This document shows positions 33,307-45,263 of a stretch of DNA of 64,000 nucleotides, piece after piece (the first letter of the stretch is position 1; every line of letters starts with the position of its first letter). The stretch is from Whitmania pigra (Eukaryota > Annelida > Clitellata > Hirudinida > Haemopidae): contig JAJTWR010000263.1 of NCBI GenBank assembly GCA_021613335.1, positions 2,749,001 to 2,813,000 on the forward strand, in the 5' to 3' direction. A program made the position numbers and the translations under genes. Under the pieces are notes generated by a model that did not search any database, had not been told where the DNA came from, and saw only the letters and a program-made list of their open reading frames with translations.

Positions 33307-35162
33307 TTTCTGACCTTTTTAATGAACATCCACATAATAACGGCTAGTTCAATATGCAGTCGTAAGTTTTTATTACAAGCAGAATTCTCGAGAGCTAACA
33401 TAACAGACATTAAAAAATTAAGTTTCGTTACATTAATTAATTAATTAATTAATACGTACTTTAAATAGATGCAATAACAGGCTCTAGTCCAGAAAAGTCC
33501 ACCTAAAACTCAGACACTCGATTGCAGCAATGAAGATCTGCTAAATATTCGGACGTGGATGGATGGGTGGGTGGATGAGAGGATCACAGCAAGAAACTGA
33601 TGCGAACGGTAGTAGTAGCGAACATGGAAATAAATATAGCTCCAGGAGGCAAGAATGTTCGGCTATCTGCTTACATCGTGTGCTGTTCAAGGCTTATGCA
33701 ACTTTTATGCTTCGACTGATACGATTCTCCAAATCGAATTTTAAATTCTTGAAACAAATTTAAACCTCAGATTTCTTTTAAATCGTCATAAACCCTAAAA
33801 GTTTGCTGAAACATTGTTTACATTCGATTTTACACAAGATCTTCATTTGCAAGACAACAACTTTATTACGTTGAACCATTCTCCCATTTTCTAACTCAAG
33901 AAACACGTGTGAATCAAAATATAAGCAGACGTTTTGAGCAGATGCCTCACGTTAGAAAATCTTACATATTTTAAGATAGGGTGACATTTCAGCAAAATAA
34001 GTCGGATTATCTTGTAGACCGGATTGAAGTTTTTTTTTAAATTATTGTTAATTGCTGTTTTGTGAATCTGTGATCATTTTTTTTAGAATCTTATTTGGTC
34101 CCTGACCAGACTGATAACAAATTAGAGTTAGTTTTAATAATAATTATGAGCAATAGTTTCTTGAGATAGTGACCTTCTGCAGATGGGACTATATTTTCTG
34201 GTATCACCCCGCCGCTTGGACATCAGTAAATGAATAGACGAGTTAAAATATTTTAGCAAAAATAATCCGCCATGTTCGAGAAATTCCCCCCAAAATTCTT
34301 GCACAAAGTTTCTAGCGAGCAAAAAGTAAATGATTGATGACGACCAGGCATCTGAAAATTCCTAGCAATAAATAAATCTTAAAGGCGGTTTTCAGATATA
34401 GAACAAAAGTCTTTCAAAACGTTGCTTTCCGATAAAAAATAAATTCAAAGTAATTTTACTGAAACTCGAAATGACTAACTTAAATAACCGTTACATAATA
34501 ATTTTAAGTCTTAAAGGATGATTCCAATAGGTAATTATCAATGAAAACAGCGGGAAATTTAGAAACAAATCATGCTCTGTTTATGCAAACATTTAAGATT
34601 TTAAAATGCAAAAATAGTTTCTTGTATTTACTAAGCCCTTTCCATTAAGAACAAAAACAATTCAAGATGATAACAAGGAGGGGAAAGTTAGCAAAGACTT
34701 ATCTTAGAAAGTTAAGCTGACTTATGCCACCATGTTGGATTTTGCTGACCAGCTAACCTACTTATTAAATTACTCATTTATAGTACTTTAAAAATTTAAA
34801 TGTTAGGTGTTTTGGGGATCTCGGAGTTTATATAGATATGGGTCATTGAATTTTGAACGAATGCCAACAACTCACAATGGCTGAGAAGCTGAGAGTAACA
34901 CTATTTTGACTAAAAATTTCAGTTGTTCATGAAGATGAACATGGTATCAAAACATTATTATTTCGTATCCAATGATTGCGTCCGGAGCGGCCATCCTTTG
35001 ACAATTCCACAAGAACGACGGTAAACATAATAACGTTAATAATTTTATGCTGTATTCTTTTGGAATTTGTTTTAAACAGTTCATCGCATAAAGTTAATGG
35101 TAAACGTTTACTGAAGTCAAGTAAGAAATTGTTGCAACAGTTATTTTTTAAACTCAAGAATT
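33307..35162. other. Intergenic upstream of myorod
   Basis: Should hold the myorod promoter at its left end. No exon is supported. A diverged interspersed repeat occupies about 34290-34720. A TTAA run lies at about 33435-33455. Confidence 0.45.
34290..34720 (+). repeat. Interspersed repeat, copy 1 (related to 44600-45000)
   Basis: Shared anchors with the second copy, in order: ACAAAGTTTC..GAGCAAAA, ACTGAAACTCGAAA, ACTAACTT.AATAAC and TACAAAAACAATT-like sequence, then GATAAC and TTAGAAAGT.AAGCT. Same orientation, about 10.3 kb apart. No coding content and no clear termini. Family unknown. Confidence 0.6.
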
Positions 35163-38100
35163 TTAATAGTAGTCTTCGTCTTCCTCGTCATCATGACTTT
35201 CATAATCATAATCGTCTTCGTCATTATAATCATCTTCATATTCTTTAAAGTATTCTTTACCATAACTTTCGTAATCATAATAATGTGGATAGTTAGATTG
35301 TTTATTTGTGTTGTCGCAACACTCGCTGGTAATGATGTAATAGAGAGCTTCTTCTGCAACCTACAAAATCATTAAAATTAGTATTGGCCAAGAGATCGAT
35401 GTAAAATAAATTAATTTTAATTTAAATTTGCAACTCACTTGGCCGATGTTTCTACCAGCCAGCACCTTGATAAGATTCTTCATGTGGGACTCGTGACGAT
35501 AGGACATAAATAGGAAAGGACTACAGTATGTTAAATAAAATAATATCAGTTATTCATAATTATCATACAAAGGAAGTATGTAATACTATAATTAATTTTT
35601 GTTTTATTGATCGATGATCATCTTACCATTTCTTCAGCAAAACCTGCATCCACCAACCAAAATCATTTCTGGTAAAAGGTTTTGTTATAAATACTTCAAT
35701 GTATTTTTTTACTATAGAATCATGAGGCCTAAAAACTTCTGCTATATAACTACCAATGTCAAAGCCAATAATCTGAAATAAAACAAGAATAAAGTGTTCG
35801 TCACAAATTTCGGTATTTTTTGCAGGGCCTCGAAAGCGCTTAATGCTAACGTTAACTTCTTCCTCTAACATCAACCATGTACTGTGCAATGCATCCAGTA
35901 GCTGCAAATCTTTCAAGAATTTCTTGTAAAGAGAAACGTTTTCTCTTTCGCATCGGAAATCTTCTGACATGGCGTCATCTTCAGTATTGTTTAAGTTTCC
36001 AAAATACATATCCATTAAATGAACAGTTGTTTTTTTAAAAGTCATAAAAGCTGAGTCTTTGTTATATTCTGACAAGTACGAAGTGATGTCAAATCCGTAA
36101 CGTCTCTCTAATTTCCTCGCATCCACGAACGGAGGGAACTTGATAGTCTTGTTTGAAATAAAAATAAATCAGAGTAGTTTAATTTGGTTAAATGGGAAAA
36201 ATATGTCTATCTCTTTATTTAGCAGAAGCATGTGTTGCTCATGTTTAAAAACATCTTACCTCTAAATCTAAAAGTAAGATTTCCACTATGCTCTTCGAAT
36301 GTCGTGTTAAACAGTAACATAAAGTCTGAAATTCAATATGATCATCAGAGAATGGCGCTGGATCTTCGTTTCTTTCGAAACGTTTAAACATATCAAGGCC
36401 TTTAATAAAACTTTCAACTCGTTCAATCCGTTCGCTTTCATCCTTTGCCGACATAAAATATTTGTGCATGTGATCTATGTAAAATAATTTGTTGTATGAA
36501 GTTCTTGTTTCTATATAATCTATGCCTGTCATCGTAATCCAAATGAACTCTGGCTTGTACAAATCCTGTTAAATTGTCGTAAAACCGATGAAAGTTTTCG
36601 TTGCAATATCGCGAAAAATGAATTATGAAACTTGAAAACTAAATAATCTAGAACACTTTGGCGGGGGATACCATTTAAACATTTGTTTAAACATACATTG
36701 TACAAACCTCCTTTAAGTGAATATGAGTTTCTAAGTAATTTCCTATAAGAGGGACTTCAAGCTTTAATTCAAATGTATTCGAACCAAGTGCATCTAAAAT
36801 GGCTTTGGCTAGAAAATATTAAGTCATTAATATATTTGGCCCAATAATCAATTGCTATTTAAATACATTAATAAATCTGTATGATTAATTGTTCTCACAT
36901 TGTCCATACAACCACATAGCTCTTCTTTTTTCATTTGGATGACCATATTCACAGTTCTCTGATAAATTTAGGACTAGAAGGGACGTTCCAACTACAATAT
37001 AATTCCAATGATTATGTTTTATAAAAAATTATAATAACATTTATTTAGAATCCACATTACAAAGTCTATCAGATATTAGCAATTGATTCAGTTTTGAATG
37101 ATGCTGAACCGTTTCTCTGTGTTTTGTCACAATGACTTTGAACAATTTCAGAAAATGCTCTACATGACGATCGGGATCAACATCCTCTATCAGAACTCTG
37201 CCAAAACGTTTGTCAAACAGGTATTATTAGTTTGTCATTAGCCCATTAATTAAACAGTTAAAGCGTAATGTTAGTCTTAGATGAGTCGGAATAGGAGCGA
37301 TAGTTTATTTATACAATGGCAGTGGCGGTAATGGCAGCATTCGTACTCGCAACCCAGCTTACAATGCAATGTAGGGAAGCAGAACTTGCTAAAGAACTTG
37401 TCAAGAAGTGTCTATGATGTCACGTATGTGGCGCTATACAAATGAACTGCTATAACATGTTACCTATACTTAATAAATTAAGATTTTAAAATAGTATTAG
37501 GATTAGTCAGTAATCTAACTGCAAACATAAATTGAAACTATACAAAATAGTATTATCATATAATCATATATTATTTTGGTTATAGAAGGTTTAATCCCAT
37601 ACTCAAAGGCCCGGCATTGCACAGTAATTGCATTGAAAGTTTGGCTTGGAATGAGTTCAAGTAACTGAAAGAAGACCATCATCGCATCACGGTTAAACCT
37701 ATTTTTCTGGTCACAAAAACATTTATATATTTTAGACTTAATGTTCTGTAAGATGATTAACACAATTCAACATTACCCTGAACATGTTTATCACCCAGTT
37801 ATAAAAAAAGTCATAACAATTCCGAACCAGATATTCAATTGTTTCTTTTGAAGAATTTTCTGAAGCCCATCTTTGTTAAATGCCATATCAAATATTATTT
37901 TAAAATTAAATTGAATTCTTACTGCTCCCTGCTACAGTAACATTAGCATCGTCACCGTAGATTAAGTCATCTATTTCGAAAAGAGTTGAGTCCGACACTT
38001 TCGGAAGGCAGGAACTTTAAGTTTTTGAAATATGAAAACAATTTTTTTATATTACCACAATAAAAACCTTTGTTAGTCATTTCATCAGTTATAATGTGAT

Positions 38101-38429
38101 TTGACATTTATTTGACCGACCTTAGATTTGATACGTGTTGTAAGATTTCTTGGTTATCGAGCTTTGAATAAAACAAATAAATCAACTGATGGAACACTTC
38201 ACCAATACTAGAGTAGTCAATCAGTGTTTACCACAGAATCTTCAAAGCTTTTCAATTCTGCAACCAATGTCTGCGGAATGTCTGGAAACGCTTTGAAATC
38301 AATTTAACTTTTATTGAATTGAATTAGCTTCCAAATAATTTAACTCGCATTTTCAATAAATAGAACGCCATCCGATCTGATTAACGGCCTCGACAACTCA
38401 CCAAATTCACAGCTGTTTTGCGTGGACAT
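35163..38429 (-). CDS. Unrecognised helical protein, paralogue A (acidic Tyr-rich tail)
   Basis: I do not recognise this family. Exons on the minus strand: 38429-38402 (MSTQNSCEF), 38281-38232, 38161-38121, 38014-37923, 37859-37777, from 37747, from about 37196, about 36991-36899, about 36809-36707, 36564-36260, 36147-35627, 35520-35439, 35360-35163. Phases match for the first five and last four. Landmarks: SCLPKVSDSTLFEIDDLIYG, HVEHFLKLFKVIVTKHRETV, IDHMHKYFMSAKDESERIER and KCPFLFMSYRHESHMKNL. The last exon adds a tail rich in Asp, Glu and Tyr (DDYNDEDDYDYESHDDEEDE) before TAA. Total about 650 residues, predicted mostly helical, no signal or membrane segment. The same exon series occurs at 54705-58156. 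The KCPF..RH..MK..L block faintly recalls sequence near the protease domain of giant USP9X/USP24-type deubiquitinases, but I see no protease motifs and cannot verify this. Confidence 0.65.
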
Positions 38430-39419
38430 TCTTAACAAATGTTGGGACAAAATTACAAAACCAAGTAACCACTGGACTCATAAACCAGTTTAATCGGATT
38501 ATAAACGAACGTCAACAAATCAAAGATATTTATGAAATAATTTTATGAGATAATTTATAAAAATTATTTTACTAGAGTTTTAATGTTATCTTGCTCAAGA
38601 TTTTTCAATCGTTATTCATCCTCACCAATTACCAGATTTGTTAAAAAAAACAAACAAAATTGAACTAATAAATAATTAACTTGAAGAAGCTCTAAAGTAA
38701 ATCCGTGCTTAGGAGCCATAAAGTATGTCACGCTCGAGGGGGGAAGGTGTCTAAGAAATTGTGACAATTTGTGACAGGGGGAAAGTGGGTAAACCTATAT
38801 GTGACGTCACATATAGGCAAATTAAAATTAAAGTTAAGGTTTTTTTTCTGTAAATTATGATCGGTTGAGCTTATTTTGCTAAAAGCTTTGTTTATCGTTT
38901 ATCGCCCCAGTATTTTATGATACATTAATGTAGCCGGTATATATGGCTCGTCTTAGAAAACAATTAAAATTTTGAAGACAACGTGCCCATATAAAAATGA
39001 CAATATCTTTTAAAATATAAATTCTATACACCAATATTCTGTATTTCCGCATTATTTAAACCATTGTCCAAAAAATTTGAGATTTACTTTTGCGGGAAAA
39101 TTTTCCCTTGGATGCCAGTTTTATCAGAGGGGTACTGAGCGTTAACCGAAAGATTTTTAATAAAGCTAATTTACATGTCACTCTGCGCAGGTTGAGAGAA
39201 TATAACTAAATATAATTTTTAATAGTTTTCTTAAAACATTTATTCTACATTACATAGCTATATAGCAATGCTTATAAACATGGAACTGTTGTGATGGACA
39301 ATGCTTTACAGAAGTAAATGAAAAAACCAAAATCAATGTGCGTCAGCCCTCTCCGCTACCTTCAGAAGTACATTTAATTAATCAATATTATTCATTTAAT
39401 ATTATCATTGAGAGCAAGC
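38430..39419. other. Intergenic; fragment of dispersed repeat
   Basis: No gene seen. About 38740-38830 holds G-rich tracts and the palindrome TATATGTGACGTCACATATA, similar in character to the TGACGTCA-containing element at 42474-43003. Confidence 0.4.
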
Positions 39420-39550
39420 AAAATTCGTTTCTTTACTAGATGTCTAAACCCGCCCAGGTTAATTTCAGCTTTTTTCAAAGGGGATAAACCCTTGAACAAC
39501 TTTAGAAGACGGCATTTTTCGCTTACAGCCAAAATTCAAGGTGGCAGACC
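39420..39550 (+). repeat. Interspersed repeat fragment at the pseudogene junction
   Basis: The segment with TTTTTCAAAGGGGATAAACC, ACAACTTTAGAAGACGGCAT and AGCCAAAATTC also occurs at about 53860-53940 (TTTTCCAAAGCGGGCATAACC, GCTTGAGAAGATGACCTG, AGCCAAAATTC). Here it ends where RACK1 homology begins. Confidence 0.5.
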
Positions 39551-40308
39551 TTTTGGAACACTCTTGGTGTTTGCAAATACACCATTCTGGAAGACCACAT
39601 GTGTGAGTTTCTTACCTAACACTCAAAACTCATTGATTGTTTTGCATGGCTGGGATAAACTTCTGAAGGTATGTATTTAATGATGCAGATTGGGAGTTCT
39701 AAGACATCCTTTGGTTTGTACTTATTTTTCTCTGCCTTTAGATTTTCAGAACCTGAGCAACTGCAAGATAAAGACCAACCATTACGGCCACAAGGGAACT
39801 CTCAACACTGTCACAGTATCTCCCGATGGGTCTTTGTGTGCATCTGGAGGAAAAGTAAGGACGTTTATTATTACTAGAAATCATTAAATGTGTCTAAACA
39901 TTACTTGTTTTTATCAGGATAGCCAAGCTATGTTGTGGGACCTGAATGAAGCGAAGCACTTGTACACCCTTGATGGTGGTGGCGAAGTTATCAATGCTCT
40001 TTGCTTCAGCCCCAACGGGTACTGGCTGTGTGCAGCCACTGAAGATTTGGGTAAGTATTAAGTTATATAAACTTCACTAGACTGTGAATTCACTTTATGA
40101 ATTTCACAAATTATAAACTATTTTTTTGCTGAAGGAAAAGTTGTAGTCGATGAATTGAAACCTGAGGTCATGAACACCAATAGGGCACCAGAGTGCTTGT
40201 CCCTGGCCTGGTCTGCTGAGGGACAGACCCCGTTTGCTGGTGAGGTTGTATGTGTACCTCACTAGAGTCTGGTAAATCTAAATCACTTACAGGGCTTGAG
40301 AAAATATG
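39551..40308 (+). pseudogene. Partial RACK1 duplicate with retained introns
   Basis: Starts abruptly inside sequence matching RACK1 exon 3 (GGAACACTCTTGGTGTTTGC) and runs to the RACK1 stop region. It keeps shrunken versions of introns 3, 4 and 5 with their GT and AG, so it arose by DNA duplication, not from mRNA. Damage: about 20 bases lost from exon 3, a changed exon 4 start (IFRT in place of VWNL), 12 bases lost near the end of exon 5, the exon 6 acceptor region altered, and an in-frame stop after [10 protein letters not shown]. Blades 1-3 and the promoter are absent. Flanks are a repeat fragment on the left and unrelated sequence on the right. Opposite orientation to the functional gene, 28 kb away. 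High residual identity suggests a fairly recent event. Confidence 0.9.
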
Positions 40309-42170
40309 TGGCTTTACATGTTAATATCTGGCTCATCAGATAATAAAACAATCGATTCGAGATCACGTATTGCACATTTGTCAAAATCTTCCTTATTCCA
40401 TGTAATTTGGTTGAAGTCCATTTGGACCATCTTCAGTTTATAAAGAGTGTCCTAAGCTATGAAATTGTAGTCCAAATCATTAGTTATGCAACGGCAATCA
40501 AATAAATAAACATGAAACTGCTTATCCAAATCCTTCATTAGTACAAATATTGCAATGCTCATGTCCCCTTAGCTAAGTGGTGTTTTGGCAAACGGCTCTA
40601 ATGGTGATCATGTTTGTTGTGTTGTAGCTGTCCTTAGAGCACTTCACAGTGAATTTTACTTTGTTAGGGAGCATTTCTTTCATGAGATTACTTTGTTCTG
40701 GGACCCCAATGGTCGCTGCAATTCATGGTAGAATGTTTAATTCTTGGAATCAGGCAACTCCGTCCTTTGTTACCACAGAGTTGTCTGTCGAAGCAGACTT
40801 GCTATAATGAAGTTGCTGGCTTTATAAAGCTATCAATAAAAAGTTATCAATAACTTTAGGTGCTACAAATGTTTTGTTGGTGTTTGAGTATTTAACATTT
40901 TATGGTTTTTACGTTGTCTATTGATTTATTCGTAAATGCGCGCCAAGCAATTCACACCTGTCCGAATTTTAAACGGTTTGCTTGCCAAACCCTTTTCTGC
41001 AACTTTACTAGAATCACCGTAAATGTGAATACGAAAATAGTCACAATATTTATACCTGGTTATTTTACAGCCATAACCGGCTCAATTAGTGAGTACTAGC
41101 TTGTGGTTAGCTGGCTAGCTTCTGGACTAACTGATCAATCCCTAAGTTCTAAATTATTCCGCCTCGCTTGCTTTTAGAGTTGTGGTTTCATAGCCATTTT
41201 TGTTGGTTTCGCGGATAAGTTCGTTGCAATATTGTCGACGATTTAAACAGATTGTTATTTTCAAACGGAAGTTTCCCTCGTCAAGGTTGATCTCGTCACG
41301 AGAAGATTTCCCTCGTCCAGTCTGGTCATTTGGAGTTTCCGTCGACGTGGAAAGGTCGTTCAACCCAAGTACAAGGTAGAATTTAAAAATTTTCTTTGAA
41401 ATTGTGTAAATGCTTTCGACTTCGTTGAAACTTTCGTTAGTCACAAGCAGAACGTAATTGCTTATGTTTTGCAGGCTAGAATAAATTTTTTAAAGAATTT
41501 CTATAAATTTTATTTGATTTTAAAATTAATTCATCATCTTAATTATCCGATAAGCTTTCAATAAATGAACTCTTTTATTATCTAATCTGGCATTTGTGAA
41601 TAATTCAAAAAACATATTAAGATCACTCTCTACGGATTACAATACGACTAATTATTTCAAAGAACCACAGAAAATAAAATTATTTGGTAATTATATTTAA
41701 ATTATCACACAAATTATAATTACATTATTGTCAAATAAAACGAATGCCGTTAAAAAGAGTTCATTTATTGAAAGCTTATCGGATAATTAAGATGATGAAT
41801 TAATTTTAAAATCAAACAGTACATTTTTTAAATTTGTATAGGATGAATTTTGATCAATTTGTCTTTAAAGCCATTTGTCATACCCACATATTCAAAATGT
41901 ATGTATTTAATACACCATATTTTTAAGAGCAAAAATGAGCCATATTTTAAAGTATATAATCGTTATTCTTTAAAACTGTTCGGCTCATTTTCGAGGTTTG
42001 GTTTTTGGTAACAATGTAATTACAATCCAATATAATATTTGAAAATAATTTTCAAATGCCTCTATGCTTCACATTATTTTTAACGTTATTTTATTCCAAA
42101 CATTTTGAGCTTCGGTTCGTTTATTATTTATTTATATTTATTCTGTTGATTTCAGTCTCCATTTAACAAA
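40309..42170. other. Intergenic; possible 5' untranslated exon of the zinc-finger gene
   Basis: No coding exon is supported. An acceptor (TTGATTTCAG) 15 bases before the zinc-finger ATG implies an upstream untranslated exon; a donor CAAG|GTAGAA near 41375 is a candidate. A minus-strand open frame at 41154-41444 has no recognisable product. The inverted repeat at 41513-41816 is listed separately. Confidence 0.4.
41513..41816. repeat. Perfect 64-bp inverted repeat around a 176-bp spacer
   Basis: The arm 41513-41576 starts TTTGATTTTAAAATTAATTC and ends AAATGAACTCTTTT; 41753-41816 is its exact reverse complement, 64 of 64 bases. The spacer has no open frame. Identical arms mean a young element or active correction. 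It could be a palindromic MITE, or a transcribed hairpin precursor. No obvious target duplication was found at the arm ends. It lies upstream of the zinc-finger gene, probably in its first intron. Confidence 0.85.
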
Positions 42171-44051
42171 ATGTCGGGTCACAAGTGCATAAAGTGCAAC
42201 TTGCAAGGTAGTTTTTAAACTATCAGCGCCTTTATTATTATTAATAATATTACTATTATTAAGATATTAAGCTTAAACTTATGTTCGCCTATTTTGAAAT
42301 AGGGATGAATGATAAAGAGCTCCATGAACATCTTCTAACTCATGTTGATAACAAGGATCGCTCAAAAGATCGAATAGATGCTGCCATCTGCAATTCGTTT
42401 AAGCCTCTGAATACTTGGACGTATTGCCAGTATTGCGGACGCTTATTTAAAAGACAGGTGAATTGAAATAAGGGACTGAGCATAAATGACGTCTCGCACT
42501 TTTGACCTTTTTTTTTACCACACTGTCCCCATTACCACTTGTATTCCCGGTCTATTGTGACGTCACAAAGTTTTGACACCATCCCCATCAAAGATAGACT
42601 GTTAATAAATATTATTTAAAAAAGAGATTATGAAAATATATTATAATGTCTACCATAATTAACTAAATGGACAAAAAATATGTTAATGTCTTTAAATTTG
42701 ACAAATAAAAACTATGTTTAGTGACTTAGTAATGTAATTTATTTTGTTTTTACTCTGTTGGTATTTGTTTCATTTAGTCGAGCTTCACTATTTATTTACT
42801 ATTCTCACTAGTCTGGTACGTTTGGCCAAAGAAATTGCTTCTTGCTTGTGTGTCATAAGATGGTTTCTTCTGATAATTTTTGGTTTAAAACATCTTCAAT
42901 TGATGTGACACACATTTTCTCCTCCTTCCCGTCAAGTATCATCACGAATGTTTGAACCCCCTCCACCCCAACATGCGTGACGTCATTTATGATGAACCAT
43001 AAGTAGAAAATAGCTAGAATTATTTAGTCAGGAAGTGAGTAATGTTATAAGCAAACTATTTCCAGGTCGATTTATATGATCACTTGCGATCATCTCACAA
43101 AGCAATGAAAACGTGCTGGTTTTCGTTATTGCGGCAGTTACTACCCAAACAATAAAAAACCACCTCCCTCGTCATTATCACACCCACGAATGTGACCAAG
43201 AGGGTTGCGTTGCCGTGTTAGTATACTAAAACATTTGTCCCTTGTTCACAGGATTGTACACTTACTTTCAAAAATTAAATCCTAGATTCGCATCCTCCCA
43301 TGAATTGAGAAGTCACAAGAAGAACAACCACGAAATACATTCAATTTGTGACCGATGTGGAGAAATTTGCATTGGGCATCGCAGCACTCGGAGTCACAAA
43401 AAAATCTGCTCGAATAAAATAGCCGCGACACCGGCCACCATCGCAGCTAAAATTAACGTGAATGTTCATAATCCTTTGCCAATAAATCAACTCCATTCTC
43501 CCTCATTGGCAACAATCAGTTTCACTGAGTCTACTGGCAGGCTCAAAATGTCTTCAAATAGAATCTCAATCGGTGACCAAATTGATATTGATCCATGCCT
43601 ACTGCCTCAGATTCCTTTGAGAACAACAAAACAGCTACAAAAGTCTCAGTTGATAATGTTTAAAGAACAAATACCTGGAGCAAGCAGGGTCTTACTTCTC
43701 CGTGGTTTACCATCAACGACGAATCAAACTTCGAGATATAAGGTAGTAGGAATGCGTTCGGTTTCCTCGTCAATTCCGCTGACAAACGTCAATAATAGTC
43801 CCGCTGGGACTTCCCTTAAAAGTCAAGAGACGAACATCGATCAAAGCCATGTGGCTTCACTCACTCCTGCCATTCGATTTGAAAGTGATGATGACAATTT
43901 ATTAGAACCACACTTGACGGAACTACATCAAGCCTCTGCCTCATCAATCGATGAAACTGGGGGCCAATCATCGTTTGGAAATCAAAGGCATGAAGACGAG
44001 CATCGATCGTCAATACCAGATGGTTTCATTCACCCTTGCCACACGATTTGA
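42171..44051 (+). CDS. C2H2 zinc-finger protein, probably damaged or mis-assembled in the finger region
   Basis: Nuclear C2H2 finger protein of unknown specificity. Exon 1 (42171-42208) encodes MSGHKCIKCNLQG; exon 2 (42303-42457) ends with YCQYCGRLFKRQ; exon 3 starts at 43066 and completes that finger as VDLYDHLRSSH (C-x2-C-x12-H-x4-H). Beyond 43100, finger-like residues (RYCGSYYPNNK, then HLPRHYHTHEC) appear in successive different frames, separated by runs of T and A. From 43251 a long open frame gives FASSHELRSHKKNNHE, then SICDRCGEICIGHRSTRSHK. It continues through a Ser/Thr/Asn-rich low-homology tail with two acidic repeats (IRFESDDDN and similar), to TGA at about 44051. Two or more single-base differences would be needed for one continuous frame, so this is either a pseudogene or carries homopolymer assembly errors. 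Confidence 0.6.
42474..43003. mobile_element. Non-coding repeat element with TGACGTCA-type inverted ends
   Basis: The left end has CATAAATGACGTCTCGCAC at about 42481 and the right end, on the other strand, CATAAATGACGTCACGCAT. Between them lies a further GTGACGTCAC palindrome and pyrimidine-rich tracts, with no coding frame. It sits inside the zinc-finger gene intron 42458-43065. Type unknown; a MITE or the remains of a larger element. Confidence 0.5.
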
Positions 44052-44205
44052 GACTGATGATAACAATTCATTAGGATCACACTTGAAGGATTTATTTCGC
44101 AACTCTGTCTCATCAATCGGTGGCGCTCGTCGTTCTGGGAGCCAATCACTTAATGACTCACTTGCAACTCCAAAGCACAGAAAGAACGACGACCAAGAAC
44201 TCTGA

Positions 44206-45130
44206 ACGCGCTGATCAACCTGCCGTCGTTTATTAAAATAGCTTCTGAGTTTATTCTGACTACGGCTTATCCGAATCACTCATTAGATTATAATCAGTTT
44301 ATTTTTTCTATTTTGTGATTTGGTCCTTAATAATTTTGCATATTAATAAAAAGTCCAAAAGTACATTCGTGAGAGTGTCATGCGTTTTTTCACACGAATC
44401 CAAAAATTGTGAGCCTGCGAATCTTAGTTTGCCATGGCTAAAGTCGTTTAAGGAGACTTTTTCTTTCAGCAGCGTGGGACCAGGCTTGACTTGTTGCTTG
44501 CATCTTTTCAGTCGCCATTTAGCCTAGTACACCGCAAGACTTGACGCCAATTTCGACAGCGGCATGTAACGAGCATATAAACAGAAGCTATTAAGTTAAT
44601 GGTACAAAGTTTCCAGAGAGCAAAATGTAAATTATTAAAAATAAATATTCGGAGATCTTCAGCTGCAGAACAAATCTTTCAAAGCATTGAGCTACGTTGT
44701 TAAAAATTTCAGCAACTTCACTGAAACTCGAAAATGCACCTAACTAACTTTAATAACTGTAAGATTATCTTACGGTTTAAAACATGAAACCTCAAATTGA
44801 TGACTTTGTTCACTCACGAAAACAGGAAGCAAATCGTGACCAGTTTAATGCAAATAAGGAATGTTTAGGAATTTAAAATGTCAACAATAAGTCTCCTGAA
44901 ATTACTGAGCCCTTCGTTTAAGTACAAAAACAATTTCAAGCCGATAACTGACAGGATGGGAAACTGGGCAGAAATTCTTTAGAAAGTCAAGCTTCTTTTC
45001 ATGGGAATGAACAAATTTCAAAGTATAAAATCTGCATGGAATCATGAGAAAAAAACGTAACTATAAAGAACAGCACATAAATAAATATTCTTCCAAGTAT
45101 GGCTCATTGTTATCATCCCCATAATCATTA
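44206..45130. other. Intergenic between zinc-finger and SGSM3 3' ends
   Basis: No supported exon. It contains the second copy of the interspersed repeat (about 44600-45000). Confidence 0.45.
44600..45000 (+). repeat. Interspersed repeat, copy 2 (related to 34290-34720)
   Basis: Shares ordered blocks with copy 1: ACAAAGTTTCCAGAGAGCAAAA, AACAAATCTTTCAAAGC, CACTGAAACTCGAAAA, CTAACTTTAATAACTG and GTACAAAAACAATTTCAAG. Same orientation. Function and family unknown. Confidence 0.6.
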
Positions 45131-45263
45131 TCAGATGTCCCAGCTGAAGAGATGATGCTTGATGATCATATCACTGATGCCTTCCTGCAATGGTCTGCTC
45201 AAATCCTTCCTCACAGGAAGCTCCCAATCTTGGGAGAGATTAAATGCAAACTGAGCCAATATT
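45131..45263 (-). CDS. SGSM3: SGSM3 terminal exon, distal copy
   Basis: Opens after acceptor TTTCCAG in the same phase as the proximal copy, completing the same arginine codon, and encodes [16 protein letters not shown], then [19 protein letters not shown] and TGA. It is closer to the vertebrate SGSM3 C-terminus ([17 protein letters not shown]) than the proximal copy, so it is probably the ancestral exon. Confidence 0.85.

Noticed and set aside
39551..40308. A functional second RACK1 gene
   Set aside because: Lacks exons 1-2 and the promoter, has deletions in exons 3 and 5 and an early stop.
41154..41444. 96-residue minus-strand frame upstream of the zinc-finger gene
   Set aside because: No recognisable product and it overlaps the probable 5' untranslated exon of the plus-strand gene. 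It cannot be excluded but is not supported.
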